The notes under the pieces are model-generated. The model was given only the letters and a program-made list of their open reading frames with translations. It was not told the DNA's origin and made no database searches. Shown one piece after another: positions 48,450-55,959 of a stretch of 64,000 bases of DNA (position 1 is its first letter; each line of letters opens with the position of its first letter). The DNA comes from Komarekiella atlantica HA4396-MV6 (lineage in GTDB: Bacteria > Cyanobacteriota > Cyanobacteriia > Cyanobacteriales > Nostocaceae). The position numbers were made by a program, and so were the translations under genes. The DNA is taken from positions 1 through 64,000 of the forward strand of contig JAHHHK010000001.1 of the NCBI GenBank assembly GCA_019359395.1, in the 5' to 3' direction.

Positions 48450-49415
48450 ATGAGTTATATTTTGGGAATAGATGGCGGCGGTAGCAAAACTGTTTGTGTG
48501 TTGATGGATGATTCGCATCAGATACTAGGTCGCGGTGAAGCAGGCCCATCTAATTATCAGAGTATTGGCATTGAAGCAACTTTACAATCAATTGAATTTG
48601 CAATTTATTCTGCTGTATGTGAGGTAATAAAAATTACAAAAGTTATAATAATTGAAGCGATATGTCTAGGTTTAGCAGGTATAAGCCGTGTAGCAGATAT
48701 CGAAGTAGTAAAAAGTTTAGTTCAACAGTTACAAAATAGCAAAATTTTGCCTATAGTCTGGGCATTAAAACCATCTAATATTGTTATTTGTAATGATGCT
48801 TTAATTTCTTTAGTGGGTGGAATTGGTCATGATGTAGGAATTGTAGTTGCCGTAGGTACTGGTTCAATAGTTTTCGGACGAAATCATCAGGGAAAAACCA
48901 AGCGAGTTGGCGGCTGGGGGTATATCTTAGGAGATGAAGGTAGTGCCTATAAAATTGCCGTTGCTGGTATGCAAGCAGCATTAAAAGCTTATGATGGGCG
49001 TGAAATGCCAACTAGTTTGATAAAATTTTTTAAACAGGATCTTAGTTTGGAGAACATTGAAGATTTAATAGAAGTAATATATAGGCGGGGATGGGGAGTT
49101 AAACAGATAGCTGCTTTAGCACCAATCGTAGATTTTGCAGCAGCAGAAGGAGATGAATTAGCTAATAAAATTATTAACGATGCTGTGCAAGAGTTGGTAA
49201 AAGCGACTTCTACAGTAATTGATGAAATTTTTAGTCGTGGTGAGGTTTTTGAAGTAGTTACAACGGGAAGTGTGTGGCGAGGTAGATCAAAAATGCACGA
49301 GAGGTTTACAGCATCAATTATCAATAAATTTCCTGAGTTAAAAGTAATTTTTCCAAAGTATGAACCTGCTTACGGTGCGAGTTTATTGGCGTTGCAGAGT
49401 TTAGAATCAAAATGA
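48450..49415 (+). CDS. BadF/BadG/BcrA/BcrD-type kinase, N-acetylglucosamine-kinase-like
   Basis: This 321-aa protein has the actin-like ATPase phosphate-1 loop (LGIDGGGSKTVCVL) at the N-terminus, a second loop VAVGTGSIVFGR and the RVGGWGYILGDEGSAY motif of sugar kinases of the GlcNAc/MurNAc kinase group. The pairing with an AmpG-like permease 15 bp upstream supports a role in recycling amino sugars from cell wall. Substrate choice between GlcNAc and a related sugar is not settled by sequence. Confidence 0.87.
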   Translation: MSYILGIDGGGSKTVCVLMDDSHQILGRGEAGPSNYQSIGIEATLQSIEFAIYSAVCEVIKITKVIIIEAICLGLAGISRVADIEVVKSLVQQLQNSKILPIVWALKPSNIVICNDALISLVGGIGHDVGIVVAVGTGSIVFGRNHQGKTKRVGGWGYILGDEGSAYKIAVAGMQAALKAYDGREMPTSLIKFFKQDLSLENIEDLIEVIYRRGWGVKQIAALAPIVDFAAAEGDELANKIINDAVQELVKATSTVIDEIFSRGEVFEVVTTGSVWRGRSKMHERFTASIINKFPELKVIFPKYEPAYGASLLALQSLESK

Positions 49416-49472
49416 AAAGTTTCTTTAATTGAAGCCTTAACTATTCACCACAGTCAATTTATTCCGCCGAAC

Positions 49473-49997
49473 TCATGTTAGACTGAATACCCAATCTTGT
49501 GCAGCTGATGGTGACTGTAAATGCACAACGTGAAGATGGCTATACTCAGATTCTTTGAATAATGAAGCGTATTTCTTGCGATTTTTGCTGTAAGTTTGCA
49601 GCGCCCACAAAAGTATAGAATCGCGGCTAAAAAAAGATTTTTGCCATGTCTCACGATTACCATTGCAGACTTCTTTTTGTGTCACTACCCGCGAAAGTGT
49701 TCGCCACAATATCCGGTTCATAACCACTGCCCAAGAATAATCTAGCCAAACAACGGTGTCAGCTTTTTCCAAAACAATATCACGTACTATGCTGTAATTA
49801 CCGTCAACTACCCAGCTATTACCTAAAAGTGCTTGAGAAACTCTTTCGCGCATGACTTCATTTGGCACTTCCACCCAATTAGGTTCCCAGTGCAGATAGT
49901 CTAGTTCTACATGGGGAATGGCAAGGCGTTGAGAAATTTGTCTCGCCAATGTCGTTTTACCTGAACCACTTGTCCCAACTACAGAAATGCGTTGCAT
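49473..49997 (-). CDS. Small P-loop kinase-like protein (FlaR/adenylate-kinase-like)
   Basis: This 174-aa protein has a P-loop GTSGSGKTTLARQI at residues 8-21 and a fold-typical LDYLHWEPNW and VWLDYSWAVV. It belongs to the group often annotated as DNA topology modulation protein FlaR or AAA family ATPase. The substrate is unknown. It follows argJ on the same strand with a 2-bp gap, so it is likely co-transcribed with argJ. Confidence 0.85.
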   Translation of the reverse strand: MQRISVVGTSGSGKTTLARQISQRLAIPHVELDYLHWEPNWVEVPNEVMRERVSQALLGNSWVVDGNYSIVRDIVLEKADTVVWLDYSWAVVMNRILWRTLSRVVTQKEVCNGNRETWQKSFFSRDSILLWALQTYSKNRKKYASLFKESEYSHLHVVHLQSPSAAQDWVFSLT

Positions 49998-49999
49998 TT

Positions 50000-51241
50000 T
50001 TAAGTCGTATACTCGGCGTTGATTTTCACGTAGTCATAACTTAAGTCGCAACCCCATGCTTTTCCCTCACTATGACCGTTGCCAACACTGACAGAAATTA
50101 ACACAGTATCATCTTCAAGATATGCACCCATTGCGGCTTGTTTCAAGTAAGCACTTGCTGCTGCACGGTCAAAGGTTAAAGGTTGACCATTTTCCAGCAT
50201 TAAGAAATCGCCCAACTTAATTTGTAGGTTTGCTTGTTCAAAAGGTACGCCTGCACGTCCAGCGGCGGCGGCGATACGTCCCCAGTTGGGGTCACGTCCA
50301 AAGATTGCAGATTTAACTAAGGATGAACCAGCAATGGTTTTAGCTATTTGGCGCGCTGATAGTTCATCATGGGCCCCAGTCACTTGCACTTCGATAAGAC
50401 AGGTTGCACCTTCACCATCACGAGCGATCGCTTTGGCTAAATGCTGGCATACTGCTGTTAACATTGCCTCTAATTTTTCCGCTTCTACCCCCATTTCGGT
50501 AATTGCTGGGGTGCGGGATTGACCATTTGCTAAGGCGATTAAGCTATCGTTGGTGCTGGTATCACCATCAACGGTGATGGAATTGAAACTTCTATCAGCT
50601 GCCCTACTTAACATCTGCTGCCAAAGGGTGGGTGAAACAGCTGCATCACAGGTGACAAATGCCAGCATGGTTGCCATGTTGGGATGAATCATCCCGGAAC
50701 CTTTAGCAATACCGCCAATTCGCACGGGGCGGTCGCCTATAGTTGTTTCTAGGGCTATGGATTTTGTTACTAAGTCTGTGGTGATAATCGCCCCGGCGGC
50801 GGCATCTGAGCCTGTTTCTGATAGTGCTGCCACTAGTTTGGGAATTCCTGCTTTGAGTTTATCCATAGGAATCCGTTGCCCGATTACCCCAGTGGAAGCT
50901 AGTAACATAGATTCCGAGGGGATGTTTAGTGCTTGGGCTACTGCCATAGCAGATTCTAGAGCATCAACCCAACCTTGAGTACCTGTAGCGGCGTTTGCTT
51001 GTCCGGCATTGCAGAGAATCGCTCTAGCACTATGTTTGGTTCGTAAATGTTGGCGACAATAGTCTACACAGGCGGCTTTAACTTGACTGGTGGTAAATAC
51101 ACCAGCTGCGATCGCTTCTACGTCTGATAATATCAAAGCTAAATCTGGCAACCCTGAAGGTTTCAGTCCTGCGGTAATTCCTGCCGCCCGATAGCCTCTT
51201 GGGGCTGTGATGCCACCAACAATTTTCTGCCAATCTGTCAT
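50000..51241 (-). CDS. argJ: Bifunctional ornithine acetyltransferase/N-acetylglutamate synthase ArgJ
   Basis: ArgJ recycles the acetyl group from N-acetylornithine to glutamate in arginine synthesis and can also use acetyl-CoA. The 413-aa protein has the N-terminal GGITAPRGYRAAGITAGLKP and the self-cleavage site at HPNMATMLAF (cleavage before the Thr gives alpha and beta chains). The FlaR-like kinase gene follows at 2 bp. Arginine is a building block of cyanophycin, whose genes lie a few kb away. Confidence 0.96.
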   Translation of the reverse strand: MTDWQKIVGGITAPRGYRAAGITAGLKPSGLPDLALILSDVEAIAAGVFTTSQVKAACVDYCRQHLRTKHSARAILCNAGQANAATGTQGWVDALESAMAVAQALNIPSESMLLASTGVIGQRIPMDKLKAGIPKLVAALSETGSDAAAGAIITTDLVTKSIALETTIGDRPVRIGGIAKGSGMIHPNMATMLAFVTCDAAVSPTLWQQMLSRAADRSFNSITVDGDTSTNDSLIALANGQSRTPAITEMGVEAEKLEAMLTAVCQHLAKAIARDGEGATCLIEVQVTGAHDELSARQIAKTIAGSSLVKSAIFGRDPNWGRIAAAAGRAGVPFEQANLQIKLGDFLMLENGQPLTFDRAAASAYLKQAAMGAYLEDDTVLISVSVGNGHSEGKAWGCDLSYDYVKINAEYTT

Positions 51242-51531
51242 TATTTTTCCCCACGACTATCAGGTTGGGTAGGTAGGCGCATTCGGCTGAGGTTAGTCAT
51301 CCAATTACTAAATAGCTAACTCTTTTTAATCAAGTATTTCTACTGTTGGCAATAATAATGCACCAATTGGCGATTAGCATAATTTTTTTTACCTTTCTTA
51401 TGACGAAGCAGTATGTAGTGAGAGCACCATCATAATTAGTAATTCGTAATTATTACCTGATAAAAGATAGCTAGTTGCTCTGAAGATCACCAAAAGATAA
51501 AATTTTTGACGATACCACCCTAAACAGCACA

Positions 51532-51588
51532 AAAACAAAAAAAGAGAGCTACTTAGGCAGCTCTCCAGATCATCAGGGTGCATCTAAT
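51532..51588 (-). ncRNA. Candidate short RNA or argJ leader with intrinsic terminator
   Basis: On the minus strand a -10-like TATACT (51595-51600) and a -35-like gtgaca (51620-51625, 19-bp spacing) are followed by a 7-bp hairpin (gagagct/agctctc, 51544-51565) and a run of T. The transcript would be about 55 nt. A tiny frame, MHPDDLESCLSSS, starts at 51583 and overlaps the hairpin, so it could be a leader peptide acting as an attenuator for argJ. I do not recognise a named RNA family. Confidence 0.45.
51543..51566 (-). terminator. Intrinsic terminator (hairpin plus U-run)
   Basis: A 7-bp stem gagagct/agctctc with an 8-base loop is followed on the minus strand by ttttttt. It ends a short transcript starting near 51588, about 300 bp upstream of argJ. 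Confidence 0.65.
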
Positions 51589-51594
51589 TACTAC

Positions 51595-51625
51595 AGTATA
51601 GCATCTTAGGCATGAGGGCTGTCAC
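51595..51625 (-). promoter_or_regulatory. Sigma70-type promoter candidate for the short RNA
   Basis: TATACT at 51595-51600 and gtgaca at 51620-51625 on the minus strand, 19 bp apart. Spacing is a little long, so this is a candidate only. Confidence 0.4.
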
Positions 51626-51724
51626 CCTTCTTCTTGGTTATTATGTAAACATTTTGTGAAGAAATTACGGAGAAAACACCTGTTTAGAGGTTCTTGTTTT
51701 TACCCTTTAGCCTAGCTACGGCCC

Positions 51725-51830
51725 TGGGGACTGGGGATTGGAGACTGGGGATTGGGGACTGGGGATTGGGGACTGGGGATTGGGGATTGGGGACTGGGGA
51801 CTGGGGATTGGGGACTGGGAAGAATTTAGT
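51725..51830. repeat. ggggact/ggggatt minisatellite
   Basis: About fifteen 7-base units alternate ggggact and ggggatt. The same family lies at 40691-40765 and inside valS. Confidence 0.9.
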
Positions 51831-51847
51831 TCCCAGGTACTAGGGAC

Positions 51848-52189
51848 TGTTTTCAAACTCGAAGATCCCCCCTAACCCACGCCAGTCGCTCCACTTGGGG
51901 AGCCAGCGCCGTGCAAAGAGAAGTTGCCAGGAGGGTTTCCCTCCAAGCAAACTTCGGGAGGTTCCCTCCGTTGAGGCGACTGGCGTGAGACCCCAGACGC
52001 TCTCTACGAGACGCTATGCGAACGCGGACTCGCGCTTCGCTGCGCTATCGCATGATTGCGTCTCCCCTTGGGAGAAGACCGCGCTGGCTCCCTTTTTAAG
52101 GGGGAAAAGAAACTCTAAAAGCCCCCATTTTGAAGGGGGGGTTGGGGGGATCTCCAAAGACTCAGGTGCTTAAAGAAAGTTTGAAAACA
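51848..52189. repeat. Interleaved palindromic (MITE-like) elements
   Basis: There are three perfect 12-bp inverted repeats. The outer pair is tgttttcaaact (51848-51859) with agtttgaaaaca (52178-52189). The second is cacgccagtcgc (51878-51889) with gcgactggcgtg (51976-51987). The third is gggagccagcgc (51898-51909) with gcgctggctccc (52081-52092). A gatcccccctaac/gttggggggatc arm lies just inside the outer one. The second and third pairs cross rather than nest. An open frame at 51895-52173 is repeat sequence only. Confidence 0.85.
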
Positions 52190-52254
52190 CGCTCTAGTCC
52201 TAATTCCTAATCCTCATTTCCTAGTCCCTAATCCCCAGTCCCTTTTACCAAAAA

Positions 52255-53730
52255 CTAGGCATTCAATTTCTGATCTACCAATTCATTAGTCAGCTTCGGA
52301 TCAGCACGTTTACCAGTCTTTTTCAAAACTTGCCCTACAAAGAAGCCTTTAAGGTTAGTGTTACCGTTGCGATACTTTTCTAGTTCTTTGGGATTGGCAG
52401 CAATCACTTCATCAACGATAGGTTCCAGTATCTTAGGATCAGTGATTAACTCTTGACCAGCAAAAGCTTTTTCAGGAGAAATACCACTCAGCAAATCTGG
52501 CAGTTTTTCTTTAGCTTGAGCATTGCTAATTTTGCCTTTTTCAATGCGAGTGATCACATCAGCTAGATTGATGGGAGTCAGGGCAATTTCTGTGATCCCA
52601 AGTTTTTGCTTATTGAGATATGCGGCAATATCTTGAGTAATCCAGTTAGCCGCGGCTTTTGGATTTGCTCCAGCTTTGATCGCTGCTTCAAAATATTCCG
52701 ATACAGGACGATCTTCTGTCAAGACTCGTGCATCGTATGCTGAAAGTCCCAACTCACTTTCATAATGATGGCGTTTTTGGGCTGGTAATTCTGGTAGTTC
52801 GCTACGCCACTTTTCTAATTGTTCGTCTGACACCTCAATTGGTGCTAAGTCTGGTTCAGGGAAGTAGCGATAATCACTAGAACCTTCTTTGACCCGCATA
52901 CTAATTGTGCGTTGAGCGCCTTCTTCCCACAGACGAGTTTCTTGTATAATGCGATCGCCTGCTTCTACCGCTGCAATTTGCCGCTCAATTTCATAATCAA
53001 TCGCCCGTTGAATGGCGTTGAACGAGTTCATGTTTTTAATTTCTACCTTAGTGCCAAACTCCTTTCGTCCCACTGGACGCACGGAGATATTGACATCACA
53101 GCGTAGTGACCCTTCTTGCATATTGCCGTCACTCACACCGAGATATCGCACAATGCGGCGCAACTCTTCCGCGTATTCAGCGGCTTCAAGTCCCGAACGC
53201 AAGTCTGGTTCAGAGACAATTTCTACTAAAGGTATACCTGCGCGATTGTAGTCTACCAGAGAATAAGTAGAACCAGAGAGGCGATCGCTGCCTGCATGTA
53301 CCAACTTTCCCGCATCTTCTTCCATGTGTAAACGCGTGATCCCAATGCGTTTACGAATTGGATTTCCCTCAGCATTTACCAACTCAATTTCTAACCAACC
53401 ATGTTCTGCAATCGGCAGGTCATACTGAGAAATTTGGTAATTTTTGGGTAGGTCAGGATAAAAATACTGTTTACGGTCAAATTTGCTATATTTGGCGATT
53501 TGACAATTCAATGCCAAACCCGCCTTCACAGCATATTCCAGAACTTTTTGGTTGAGTACGGGTAATACCCCAGGTAAACCCATACAAACCGGGTCGATAT
53601 TAGTATTAGGGTCAGCACCGAAAGCTGTAGAACTAGTAGAGAAGATTTTGGTGTTGGTACTCAGCTGACAATGGGTCTCTAAACCAATAATCGCTTCATA
53701 CTCAGTTTTTACAGTCGTACTAGAAGTCAT
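52255..53730 (-). CDS. gatB: Aspartyl/glutamyl-tRNA(Asn/Gln) amidotransferase subunit B
   Basis: GatB is the tRNA-binding kinase subunit of GatCAB, which turns Glu-tRNA(Gln) or Asp-tRNA(Asn) into the amidated forms. The 491-aa protein starts MTSSTTVKTEYEAIIGLETH and has the PET112-type signature (FDRKQYFYPDLPKNYQIS) and the C-terminal GatB/YqeY domain (about 340-490). Cyanobacteria commonly lack GlnRS and need this route. gatA and gatC are not in the window. Confidence 0.96.
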   Translation of the reverse strand: MTSSTTVKTEYEAIIGLETHCQLSTNTKIFSTSSTAFGADPNTNIDPVCMGLPGVLPVLNQKVLEYAVKAGLALNCQIAKYSKFDRKQYFYPDLPKNYQISQYDLPIAEHGWLEIELVNAEGNPIRKRIGITRLHMEEDAGKLVHAGSDRLSGSTYSLVDYNRAGIPLVEIVSEPDLRSGLEAAEYAEELRRIVRYLGVSDGNMQEGSLRCDVNISVRPVGRKEFGTKVEIKNMNSFNAIQRAIDYEIERQIAAVEAGDRIIQETRLWEEGAQRTISMRVKEGSSDYRYFPEPDLAPIEVSDEQLEKWRSELPELPAQKRHHYESELGLSAYDARVLTEDRPVSEYFEAAIKAGANPKAAANWITQDIAAYLNKQKLGITEIALTPINLADVITRIEKGKISNAQAKEKLPDLLSGISPEKAFAGQELITDPKILEPIVDEVIAANPKELEKYRNGNTNLKGFFVGQVLKKTGKRADPKLTNELVDQKLNA

Positions 53731-54170
53731 AATATCGCTATTTGGGCATAATCTTGCTTTAGGGTACTATTGTAGCGGTGTCCTGAGTTGCAATGAAGGT
53801 TTAAAGCTACTTTTAGTGTTTTAGCAACTCGCTTCATTTATCTAGTGTAGCGATTATTGACACTCCCCTGCTTCAAGGCGAAGAGATTCTTGGTTCCTTT
53901 CATTAGATGACGGAGTACGCTAATCTCTTGCAATAGACCCATCCTTAACATAAACAAAGTGGGATAGAAAACGGAGTAAAAAATATTCGGTTTCTAAACT
54001 CCTAGGACTAGCCCTTTCAAGGTGACTTGTAAAATCTCTTTTTTCTCTCTGCGCCCTTTGTGTCTCTGCGGTTAAAAAGTCTTTTATTTTACCACATAGG
54101 CACAGAGAACACAGAGTTAAGAGGTTAAAGACGAGTCTATTCAACAAAATTTTTATCCACCTTGAAAGGG
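53731..54170. other. Intergenic region between gatB and cyanophycinase with an empty element copy
   Basis: About 440 bp. An inverted-repeat element of the ctctgcggtt family lies at 54044-54130. Apart from the gatB promoter expected near 53731-53800, nothing else was recognised. Confidence 0.6.
54044..54130. repeat. Gene-less copy of the ctctgcggtt/accacatag element
   Basis: The arm tctctgcgccctttgtgtct leads into ctgcggttaaaaag. The opposite arm is ttttaccacataggcacaga and following, an imperfect inverted repeat with about 15 bases between. The arms match those framing the GxxExxY genes, but no gene is present here. Confidence 0.7.
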
Positions 54171-55022
54171 CTAGGTGCTTGTTGAACCAACTGGTACAGA
54201 TCCATCTGGTACAGTACCATTATTTAGGACAGGTTGGCGGGTTTTGAGGTCAAATTTATAGCCATGTGGCAAAATATGAAGCTTTGAGCCAAAAATTGCT
54301 AAAGGCTCATCCTTCAATATTTCACCGAGATTATTATATGTAGCCTCTGATTCATCTACAATTGTGACTACACCTTCGCCAATCACTTCAATTTGGTTAT
54401 CGGTAACAACCATAGCTGTGTTTTCGTCAATACCAAATCCTAAGACAGCAGGCTCTTGTAGCAAAGCTGAAATTAAGCGTCCTAAGCGTCCGCGCTGGGA
54501 AAAATGTTGATCAATTACTACTCCTGGCAAGAAACCAAGACCAGGCCCCATTTCCACAACTTCAATTCGAGGGTTTGTCTGGGAATCTCCTTCCACAATC
54601 ATTTTATCTGGCATTACAGCAGCACCAGCGCTTGTACCTGCAACAACTATGCCTTCAGAGAAACGTTTATGAATAGCTGTATCGATTTCAGTATCTTTGA
54701 GGATGCTGGTAATCCGAGCTTGGTCGCCCCCAGTAAAAAATACGCCAGTTGCTTTTTGAATAGCTTCCAACGCTGTGGATGAAGTTGCATCTTCACGGGT
54801 TTCCGTATCAATGATGCGAACATTTTCGGCTCCTAGCCGCTCAAATACTCTAATATAATTATCTCCTACTTCTCGTGGTAGTTCTGTCGCTGCTGTCATA
54901 ATTACAATGTTTGCTTTTGTACCACCAGCGCGGCGCACAAACTCTCTGAGAATTTGAGAATCATTCTCTTTATCTTCAGCTCCTCCAATAATCACTAGTT
55001 GCCGTTTAGTCGTACTCTCCAC
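54171..55022 (-). CDS. cphB: Cyanophycinase
   Basis: Cyanophycinase cleaves the nitrogen reserve polymer cyanophycin to beta-Asp-Arg dipeptides. The 283-aa protein has the serine-protease-type nucleophile in VAGTSAGAAVMPD and the N-terminal LVIIGGAEDKEND. The GTG start at 55022 is supported by an AGGAGG on the minus strand (55030-55035). The gene lies beside cphA2, facing away. A GTA-N8-TAC palindrome upstream (55095-55108) could be an NtcA site. Confidence 0.95.
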   Translation of the reverse strand: MESTTKRQLVIIGGAEDKENDSQILREFVRRAGGTKANIVIMTAATELPREVGDNYIRVFERLGAENVRIIDTETREDATSSTALEAIQKATGVFFTGGDQARITSILKDTEIDTAIHKRFSEGIVVAGTSAGAAVMPDKMIVEGDSQTNPRIEVVEMGPGLGFLPGVVIDQHFSQRGRLGRLISALLQEPAVLGFGIDENTAMVVTDNQIEVIGEGVVTIVDESEATYNNLGEILKDEPLAIFGSKLHILPHGYKFDLKTRQPVLNNGTVPDGSVPVGSTST

Positions 55023-55436
55023 AATGATGCCTCCTGATTTAGGTGATAAATTTCAATAAAGCATGACAATTAAAACTGTAGAATCACCCATTTGGTAGAT
55101 TACGATACAAAATTTAAGAGTAAAATATGACAAAGCAATTTGGCGCAGAAAATTTTCAGGAAAAGAATAAAAATAATCGTTTCCCTAGAAAGTAATTTCC
55201 ATATACAAAATTTAAATTACTCATTCAACAGCCTCTAGAACTGTTATCTAGAGGCATAGTTTGTTTTGTTTGTTGTGAATTTTTTGAGTTTAGATTTACT
55301 TATTGTGCAATTTTGAAAAATTTATATAATATTGCACAATTTCGTATCAGCAAAGTGACAATTTTAACTGAATTTTGGTATTAATCTTAGCCGACTGTAA
55401 TTGAATATTTGAAGCTATGTATTTTACTTGCAAACT
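55023..55436. other. Intergenic region upstream of cyanophycinase
   Basis: About 410 bp of AT-rich sequence containing a candidate NtcA palindrome and a hairpin (gcctctagaactgttatctagaggc, near 55230-55256) that may end the transcript of the small gene at 55437-55640. Confidence 0.6.
55095..55108 (-). promoter_or_regulatory. Candidate NtcA site upstream of cphB
   Basis: GTAGATTACGATAC matches the GTA-N8-TAC consensus, about 75-85 bp before the cyanophycinase start. NtcA is the global nitrogen regulator in cyanobacteria. By chance this pattern is expected many times in 64 kb, so support comes only from its location. No well-spaced -10 was found. Confidence 0.35.
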
Positions 55437-55640
55437 TTAGTGAATCTGACTCCTGTAAAGCAAGTTAGTCAAGAAAAGGCGGGCCTGTTCTAGTGGGAGA
55501 TGTCTAGGTTTACCTTGGTAGACAATTTGATACTCATTTAAATCTGGCCCATCTCCATGCCCAGAAATCAATCTGAGGTGAAAAGCTTCCTCAGCAAGTT
55601 GTCGGACTTCATATCTTAAACCAGTTTGTGTGCTATTCAT
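55437..55640 (-). CDS. Small conserved cyanobacterial protein
   Basis: This 67-aa protein (MNSTQTGLRYEVRQLAEEAF) has no signal or membrane segment. It has a compact mix of charged and aromatic residues (GPDLNEYQIVYQGKPRHLPL). I do not recognise a function. It lies between cphB and cphA2 and may share their regulation. Confidence 0.65.
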   Translation of the reverse strand: MNSTQTGLRYEVRQLAEEAFHLRLISGHGDGPDLNEYQIVYQGKPRHLPLEQARLFLTNLLYRSQIH

Positions 55641-55959
55641 AGTTTACTGTCTCTTTAATAGCCTAATTATTATTTATACAAATTTGAGGCGAGTCTTGCA
55701 CCTCTCAAAGGTTATATCTTTTAGCACTCCTAATGATTTTATACGTACTGATATTTATCATATACTGACTTATAGAGGTTGAATTATGCCTTGAGATAGT
55801 TGAAAATGCTGAGTATTCGGGTTAAGTTAAAGCTGGCAAAATTAACAGCAAAGCCATCGCTTCCCAAAAAGCAATGTGAATCAATCTACAAGCAATAAGT
55901 TTAAGTAACTGTAACTCAGCGTTTAAATTTCAGGGTGTTTAGCCAAAGGTTTGCAATCA
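55641..55959. other. Intergenic region upstream of cphA2
   Basis: About 320 bp, AT-rich. It holds the presumed promoters of cphA2 (+) and the small gene (-), plus a near-consensus NtcA motif at 55876-55889. Confidence 0.55.
55876..55889 (+). promoter_or_regulatory. Near-consensus NtcA motif upstream of cphA2
   Basis: GTGAATCAATCTAC is one base off GTA-N8-TAC. A TAACTC lies 22 bp after it (55912), the spacing usual between an NtcA site and a -10. The match is weak. Confidence 0.3.

Larger units (their letters stand above)
51242..52254. other. Gene-poor stretch upstream of argJ
   Basis: About 1 kb without a supported gene. It contains, in order, a possible short minus-strand RNA with terminator (51532-51588), a gggact minisatellite (51725-51830), an interleaved set of palindromes (51848-52189), and a second small C-rich repeat near 52195-52245. 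Confidence 0.75.

Noticed and set aside
51895-52173. 92-codon plus-strand frame in the argJ upstream region
   Set aside because: Entirely inside interleaved palindromes; its residues simply translate the repeats.
53920-54147. 75-codon minus-strand frame beside cyanophycinase
   Set aside because: It reads through the gene-less inverted-repeat element and has no domain.
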